Of a stretch of 64,000 nt of DNA, positions 59,388 through 64,000 are shown in pieces. Under the pieces are notes generated by a model. It was given only the letters and a program-made list of their open reading frames with translations, made no database searches and was not told the DNA's origin. The DNA lies in IMG/VR virus record IMGVR_UViG_3300046513_000235, positions 1 to 64,000 of that record; one strand, given 5' to 3'. The translations under genes and the position numbers were made by a program. How positions within the stretch are numbered: position 1 is the first letter of the stretch; every line of letters starts with the position of its first letter. This DNA comes from a virus.

Positions 59388-59427
59388 CAAGTGAATAAGG
59401 AAGATCTTACGCTAGGAGGACATTAGT

Positions 59428-59685
59428 ATGAGACCAGGCGATTGGGTAAGAAGACCTATGCACTCTACGTATGATGTTCCTACAGGTACATACTTGGTTT
59501 GCATCAAAGAGCATCCTGCAGGCGATTATACAGTGGGCAAAGTGTATAAGGTGGCCTCTACCAATCCTAAGTTTCGTATGCGGACTAACCAGGTACGTAT
59601 ACGGGATAACAACAGGGAAAAGACAGACTTCAACTTTTCGGAAATTTCCGATAATTATCTGTGGGATTACTTCCGCCTTATATAA
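59428..59685 (+). CDS. hypothetical small beta-rich protein
   Basis: 85 residues, AGGAGG upstream, first behind promoter copy 4. RPGDWVRRPMHSTYDVPTG; SH3/KOW-like strand pattern. Not recognised. Confidence 0.6.
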   Translation: MRPGDWVRRPMHSTYDVPTGTYLVCIKEHPAGDYTVGKVYKVASTNPKFRMRTNQVRIRDNNREKTDFNFSEISDNYLWDYFRLI

Positions 59686-59727
59686 GGTGGACTGCAATAA
59701 TATAAAGATACTTTAGGAGGAATTACA

Positions 59728-60441
59728 ATGAACAGCGAAATTAGGCAAGTATTGCGTCCAGAGGGAAGCAAGTTTGAATTCTTTGTTGGGCAGGAGGTAT
59801 TTTGGAAGGGTAAATTACACACAATTCAAAATGTCCGCCTGCAGTACAATTATGAGCACCATTACAAAAGTATATTTGATGGCCTCCAGCGTTCGACAGT
59901 TCCCTTCTTAAAGGACACCACTCTGTACGCGCATGTCATGTCGAATGACAATAAGTGGAGCGTTATAGAGGTTAATATGGTGGAACTGGAGCCATTGGTA
60001 GAAAGTATTTTTGCCATCGGAGATCGAGTACAGTCCAATTATACCTTCCGCGGTCGGGTAGTAGGTTATGAACCTGAAACAAACAGGGTCGTCGTTATCA
60101 GTGATGCCATTGGCAAGTATACAGATACCTTTGAACCCGGTTCAGGTAATCGTGTACGTTATGCCTACGGTGTAGGTGAACTATCCTTGATGCCTACGGA
60201 AATTACATTTGAACGTAATCGGCGATATGTAATCCGTGCTGGTGATGGACAGGCGGCAAGCGACTTTGAAGTGCGTGCTGTTGAGGGTGAGCCAGCTTCA
60301 ATCATGACAAATCTATATCGGGTTGATAATGGCACATTGTTTGCTAAGACCAAGGCCCTCTCACCAGTATCCGGCTGGCTTACACCTTACGGAAGAGTAT
60401 TATCCGTCGAACTTATTACAAACACTGGGACATCCCTATGA
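59728..60441 (+). CDS. hypothetical protein
   Basis: 237 residues, AGGAGG upstream. Beta-rich, with repeated short strand pairs (VGQEVFWKGKLHTIQNV, IGDRVQSNYTFRGRVVGYE) like KOW/Tudor repeats. Overlaps the next gene by four bases. Confidence 0.6.
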   Translation: MNSEIRQVLRPEGSKFEFFVGQEVFWKGKLHTIQNVRLQYNYEHHYKSIFDGLQRSTVPFLKDTTLYAHVMSNDNKWSVIEVNMVELEPLVESIFAIGDRVQSNYTFRGRVVGYEPETNRVVVISDAIGKYTDTFEPGSGNRVRYAYGVGELSLMPTEITFERNRRYVIRAGDGQAASDFEVRAVEGEPASIMTNLYRVDNGTLFAKTKALSPVSGWLTPYGRVLSVELITNTGTSL

Positions 60442-60665
60442 ACTATGATGACATCGTACAAGCTGTGAAAGATGCCGGTTTGTATCGGAGGCATTTACTT
60501 ATAGCAACGAAGAACAAAAATAAGTATCTTAAAATCTACCTTAATCAAACCGGATGGCCTGAGGCTGTAAGAATCATACGAGAAAAGGTAGAAAGCTTTG
60601 CGGGTAACCAACGTACTTTTAGTCATAATCCAAGAAATGCAACTATAACATTTACCCTGTATTAG
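60438..60665 (+). CDS. hypothetical small basic protein
   Basis: 75 residues, overlapping start (ATGA). Basic with YRRHLLIATKNKNKYLKIY. Not recognised. Confidence 0.55.
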   Translation: MNYDDIVQAVKDAGLYRRHLLIATKNKNKYLKIYLNQTGWPEAVRIIREKVESFAGNQRTFSHNPRNATITFTLY

Positions 60666-60678
60666 TAGTCACGTGGAG

Positions 60679-60706
60679 AAGCCGATATCATTGGTATCGG
60701 CTTTTC
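60679..60706 (+). terminator. Rho-independent terminator
   Basis: AAGCCGATA, seven-base loop, TATCGGCTT, TTC; short T-tract. Confidence 0.75.
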
Positions 60707-60807
60707 GGCGTGGAAACTAAACCACACTATACCTAAAAGGAACGTGGTGGTTATGATGTAGTTATTAATTGTTGCCTGTCGGACATTTTACCTGGGAGAG
60801 GTGTTAT

Positions 60808-62184
60808 ATGTCAACAGTTAGCAAGTACACAGTGCGTACGAGCGGACGTAGAACGTTCCGTAGATGTATGCGCAAATGGGGATTCCAATCCTCTATGAGA
60901 TTGAATCTGCAGCGTAAGGGGGCGGAAACCAATATCAATTTTTGGTTCGGCTCTGCTATCCATTTTGCGATGGAGGATTACTTCGGACATAACAAGTTCG
61001 GAGATGTAACAAAAGCTTTTCAGGCTTACTACGCAGCGTTCAAACCTGCGGATCGTCCTAATGGAGCAGATGAGCATTATTACTTGGGCATGGGGATGTT
61101 GGACTACTTCAAGACGTGGTATCCTAAACACAACGAGGCCTACGGCTTCGAAACTGTGTGGTTGGACGCCGATAAGAAGGAAGTAGCACCAGGCACTCCT
61201 GGAGCTAAGCCACTTATCGAATCTTCCTTCATTCTGGACCTCAGTACGAAGGTATGGGCCCGTCAAGATACGGGTGCAATTGTAGACCTGGCCGATTACA
61301 ATGAGGTAATTAAGCCAGATAATAAACATTACATCGTCATAGGTACCGCGGATACTGAAATGGCCTGGGAGCCATCCGAAGAAGTACTGGTAGAGGTAAT
61401 TGAAGTTCCTGTATGCTATCATGGTACACTTGACCGTGTAGTGCGTGATAAAGCTGGTCGTTGGTGGATTATGGACTGGAAGACGGCTAAAAGTGCAGAT
61501 ACTAATAAGCTTGATACTGATGATCAGATCAGTGCTTATATGTGGGCAGCTGAACAGTGGTTTGGCCATCCCTTCCACGGATTTATTTATGTGCAGTTGA
61601 CTAAGGACCTGGCTAAACCACCTAAGCGGCTGGGTAATGGGACTATGTCGGTAGACAAGAAACAGAAGACCACCTACGCACTGACAAAGGAAATGATTAT
61701 CAAGGATTATGGAGAAGTTAGGAAAGCTCCGGCCAAGACAATTGACTTCCTTAACATGATTGCCGCACAGGAGTCCCCAGAAGGGGACCGTTATATTCGT
61801 TGGGATCTTGTTACTCGCACTAAGGCACAAAAGGAAAGCACTTATCGCAACATACTTGCCGAAGTAAATCTTATGATCCAACCAAATCTAGACTTGTTCC
61901 CGAATCCTACGCGAGACTGTATCTGGGATTGTGATTTCCGCGACACATGCCTTCGTATGGATAACGGGGACGAACATCAGGCTATGCTGGATCTTTATGT
62001 CTCGTATGAAGAGCGTCCTCGTGAGGAGGATGGTAATATCGACCCATGGAGGGTAAATATCCCATGGCCTGATACAGATCGTTATGCTGCTGTAGGAACA
62101 CTGGTTAAGGAAATGGAAATGGATGCCGAACGCATACTTAATATCATTCTGCCGGCAGGTTACGATACTGAAGACAGAGATTAG
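60808..62184 (+). CDS. PD-(D/E)XK nuclease of the Cas4/AddB type (FeS)
   Basis: 458 residues from ATG 60808 after GGGAGAGG. The nuclease core has HYHGTLDRV-like YHGTLDRVVRD, the WWIMDWKTAK segment and DDQISAYMWAAEQW. A Cys at RRCMRKW near the N-terminus plus C-x3-C-x5-C (CIWDCDFRDTC) near the C-terminus forms the usual four-Cys iron-sulfur site. Likely a 5'-3' exonuclease that makes ends for the Sak4/DUF669 recombination pair encoded nearby. Confidence 0.85.
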   Translation: MSTVSKYTVRTSGRRTFRRCMRKWGFQSSMRLNLQRKGAETNINFWFGSAIHFAMEDYFGHNKFGDVTKAFQAYYAAFKPADRPNGADEHYYLGMGMLDYFKTWYPKHNEAYGFETVWLDADKKEVAPGTPGAKPLIESSFILDLSTKVWARQDTGAIVDLADYNEVIKPDNKHYIVIGTADTEMAWEPSEEVLVEVIEVPVCYHGTLDRVVRDKAGRWWIMDWKTAKSADTNKLDTDDQISAYMWAAEQWFGHPFHGFIYVQLTKDLAKPPKRLGNGTMSVDKKQKTTYALTKEMIIKDYGEVRKAPAKTIDFLNMIAAQESPEGDRYIRWDLVTRTKAQKESTYRNILAEVNLMIQPNLDLFPNPTRDCIWDCDFRDTCLRMDNGDEHQAMLDLYVSYEERPREEDGNIDPWRVNIPWPDTDRYAAVGTLVKEMEMDAERILNIILPAGYDTEDRD

Positions 62185-62192
62185 GAGACAGC

Positions 62193-62366
62193 ATGCCAGA
62201 AGATAATGTTACTACAATTGACGTTTGGGAGAAACGTTGGAATACGTTGAAAAATTGGCTGGCGGCAGAACAAGATAGGGAAGGTTATGACGATCCGCAC
62301 TACAATATGATGGACATAGTGGATTCGGCCATAACACTAATCGAGAAAATGGGGGACGATTTATAA
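62193..62366 (+). CDS. small protein between nuclease and Sak4 ATPase
   Basis: 57 residues, ATG 62193 after GGAGACAG; TAATG overlap with the next gene. Acidic helical. WEKRWNTLKNWLAAEQDRE. Real by packing; function unknown. Confidence 0.65.
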   Translation: MPEDNVTTIDVWEKRWNTLKNWLAAEQDREGYDDPHYNMMDIVDSAITLIEKMGDDL

Positions 62367-63454
62367 TGCCAGAACAACCGAAACAAGAGGTAAAGGCTGC
62401 TGACGTACCAGGGGGTGGTGATCAGGCCGCGAAGCCAGGGATTCCGGTAGCTCAACCGTCCTTTGACTACTCTAACTTGAGTCACATGATCCCTATGATG
62501 GGATTGCGCCCTATTGAGTCTGTATATAACTGGCTTAATGCCCTGTTTTACGGAGCCTATGGGGATGGTAAGACCTGGTTGGCGGGTTCCGCATGCCTTG
62601 AAGAGAATATGCGGGATATCCTGTACGTCAGTTTGGAGGGGGGTGAAAAGACCCTCCGCGACCTGATTCGTCTTTGTAAGGAACGTGGTATTGACCCAAG
62701 TTGCATCATGGTCATGCCTATTCAAACTTATCGGCAATTTGCTCAGTCCTATGAAACGCTTAAGGCACATGTAGCTTTCCGTGATTCGAACAATATCAAG
62801 GGTCTGCGTATGATTGAATGCCAGCTGCGCGGAGTAGAGATGTTGGAAAAGATTGGGTGGCAGCCAACTACTACAGACCCTGCCAAGGTTGTTGCCGAGA
62901 TGACGGCAGCCATCCAGAAGTTGTCCCAGAATGCTGAAGCACTGGAGACACTTATTCCTAGCCCTAAGAAGTTCAAAACCGTTATTATTGATTCCTTGAC
63001 CGAAGCACAGAAGTACTGCATGTATCAGATTCTTGGAATTGATCCGCTGTCACAGAAATTGGATAAGGAACCCGATTCTGCAGAGTGGAAAGACTGGGGT
63101 TCTTCACGTGAAATGATCCAATTCTTGGTTCGTCGTTTCCGTGACCTGGAGATTCATTCTATCTTTGTTGCTGCCGTAGACGAAGACCAGGATGCCAAGA
63201 AGAAATGGTACTTCACTCCGATGCTTCCTGGTAAGCTTTCGAAGGATGTACAAGGCCTTGTTGACGTTGTGGGGTTCATCAAGAAGATGCCACAAGAGGG
63301 CGGAAAGCAGGTTATTCATCGGCTATTCTTGGAGGGCGGAGACTATGGCGGTACCAATATCGCAGCCAAACACCGTTTTGGAGCTAAGATGAAAGGCCGC
63401 CAATATCTTGACGACGCTACTATGTCTACCTTGTATGAACTGGATAACGGCTAA
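62366..63454 (+). CDS. Sak4-like RecA-fold recombination ATPase
   Basis: 362 residues. Walker A GAYGDGKTW (63-71), Walker B KTVIIDSL (about 205), and an acidic-rich core typical of the Sak4 single-strand annealing ATPases. Its partner (DUF669, position 508) lies one gene pair away on a circular map, as in other phages. The first 30 residues (VPGGGDQAAKPG) are a linker made by interspersed element copy 16. Confidence 0.85.
   Translation: MPEQPKQEVKAADVPGGGDQAAKPGIPVAQPSFDYSNLSHMIPMMGLRPIESVYNWLNALFYGAYGDGKTWLAGSACLEENMRDILYVSLEGGEKTLRDLIRLCKERGIDPSCIMVMPIQTYRQFAQSYETLKAHVAFRDSNNIKGLRMIECQLRGVEMLEKIGWQPTTTDPAKVVAEMTAAIQKLSQNAEALETLIPSPKKFKTVIIDSLTEAQKYCMYQILGIDPLSQKLDKEPDSAEWKDWGSSREMIQFLVRRFRDLEIHSIFVAAVDEDQDAKKKWYFTPMLPGKLSKDVQGLVDVVGFIKKMPQEGGKQVIHRLFLEGGDYGGTNIAAKHRFGAKMKGRQYLDDATMSTLYELDNG
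62404..62436 (+). repeat. interspersed CGTACCAGG element, copy 16
   Basis: CGTACCAGGGGGTGGTGATC, GCGAAGC 25 bases from the box start, within codons 13-24 of the Sak4-like gene. Confidence 0.8.
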
Positions 63455-63470
63455 ATAAATTTTGCAATTA

Positions 63471-63510
63471 TAGTTCATTTCAAGAGCTGGCTGTATATTA
63501 TATAAATATG
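63471..63510 (+). promoter_or_regulatory. phage-class promoter element (copy 2)
   Basis: TAGTTCATTTC, 12 bases, TATATTATATAAATATG. Directly before queD, so the modification genes have their own promoter. Confidence 0.75.
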
Positions 63511-63542
63511 CAGTCAGTTTTCTATTTTAAGGAGGCTACAAA

Positions 63543-64000
63543 GTGGGCAAAGAACAAGTAATGGTATGTAAGACGTTTTCGTTCGATTCATCGCATCAAT
63601 TGATTGGGCATTTTGGCAAATGCGCTAATCTGCACGGGCACACGTACAAGCTGGAAGTTAAGTGCTTGGATACTCCCACAGAGATCTATGAGCTGCCTGA
63701 AAGTCCGAGTAAGCTGGAGATTGATATGCACGACCGGAGTATTTCGGATGAGGGTTTTGTCATTGACTTCTACCATCTGAAGAAGGTCGTGCATGAAGTT
63801 ATCGTCGACAAGTTGGATCACGCCTTTATTGCGATGGGGAATGAACCTGCTTTGAAGACGCTGCAGCAGTCAGGAGCTAAGGTAGTTGTTCTTGGTTTCC
63901 GTACAACTGTTGAGAATATGTCCCGTTACATTTGCTGGCGATTAATGCTAGCTGGTTTGCCTGTATATTCTGTGCGCATGTGGGAAACACCTACAGGCTG
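63543..64000 (+). CDS. queD: QueD, 6-carboxytetrahydropterin synthase (5' part)
   Basis: At least 152 residues, open at the right edge. GTG start 63543 after AAGGAGG. Zinc ligands SSHQLIGHFGKC and NLHGHTY (His pairs); FDSSHQ and DFYHLKKVVHEVI, then LDHAFI with the catalytic Asp-His. Second step of preQ0 synthesis. QueE should follow off the edge. Confidence 0.92.
   Translation, partial: MGKEQVMVCKTFSFDSSHQLIGHFGKCANLHGHTYKLEVKCLDTPTEIYELPESPSKLEIDMHDRSISDEGFVIDFYHLKKVVHEVIVDKLDHAFIAMGNEPALKTLQQSGAKVVVLGFRTTVENMSRYICWRLMLAGLPVYSVRMWETPTG

Noticed and set aside
1-64000. tRNA genes or an integrase/attachment site
   Set aside because: No tRNA-like cloverleaf and no integrase gene were recognised on either strand; a lytic or plasmid-like life style cannot be excluded or shown from this alone.

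Overview
This window is a tailed-phage genome, almost certainly a phage (or active prophage) of an endospore-forming Firmicute. The evidence is Bacillus-type Shine-Dalgarno sites in front of nearly every gene, XkdF- and XkdX-like structural genes, an LLH-type holin, a spore SASP homologue and a SpoIIID homologue. No contractile sheath gene is visible. The order terminase, portal, protease, scaffold, capsid, connectors, tail tube, frameshifted chaperone, tape measure and tip proteins suggests a long non-contractile tail (siphovirus-like). The window starts inside queE and ends inside queD, which are normally adjacent. The simplest reading is a circularly permuted or circularly assembled genome only a few hundred bases larger than 64 kb.

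Layout. (1) 1-8.0 kb, plus strand: 7-deazaguanine pathway (QueE, FolE, QueC and a DpdA-like DNA transglycosylase; QueD lies at the right end), a DUF669 protein, dUTPase, dNMP kinase and a family A DNA polymerase with a UDG-like N-terminal domain. (2) 8.0-34.0 kb, minus strand: the late block, read from packaging genes (34-30 kb) through head, connector, tail and tip/fibre genes to lysis genes (11-9.6 kb) and an SGNH hydrolase. (3) 34-41 kb: a mosaic region of small genes, several with their own promoter and terminator, holding the SASP gene, three helix-turn-helix (HTH) repeat proteins, a degenerate HNH-like protein and a directional repeat array. (4) 41-51.8 kb, minus strand: many small early-type genes, a SpoIIID homologue, an ArpU-like protein, a PrimPol/SF3 primase-helicase and an ATP-dependent DNA ligase. 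(5) 52-64 kb, plus strand: a three-HTH acidic protein, a double-HNH nuclease, a sigma factor, a RuvC-like resolvase, an SNF2-type helicase, an FeS-type PD-(D/E)XK nuclease, a Sak4-like ATPase and QueD. If the ends join, blocks 5 and 1 form one rightward replication and DNA-modification region that meets the leftward late block at a terminator near 8.0 kb.

How it works together. GTP would be converted by FolE, QueD, QueE and QueC to preQ0, and DpdA would exchange it for guanine in DNA. No QueF, ArcS or Gat-QueC gene is seen, so the predicted modification is dPreQ0. Two promoter classes are visible: ordinary sigma-A sites (TTGAYA-N17-TATAAT) at accessory and regulator genes, and a recurrent phage-type element, TAGTTCATTTC-N11/12-WATATTATATTAATATA, in front of most operons. 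The phage sigma factor is a candidate to read the second class.

Most unusual features. (a) A short interspersed element occurs 16 times in both orientations. It has a CGTACCAGG box followed by a GC hairpin whose stem differs between copies, and it sits at gene junctions or in protein linkers. (b) A bipartite repeat, CCTATAAAAC-N7-ATYGA, occurs nine times in one orientation between 36.9 and 41.0 kb, partly inside a larger composite repeat. (c) A family of about 36-residue HTH modules spreads over four or five phage proteins. (d) A sporulation set is present: SASP with a sigma-G-like promoter, SpoIIID and a sigma factor.
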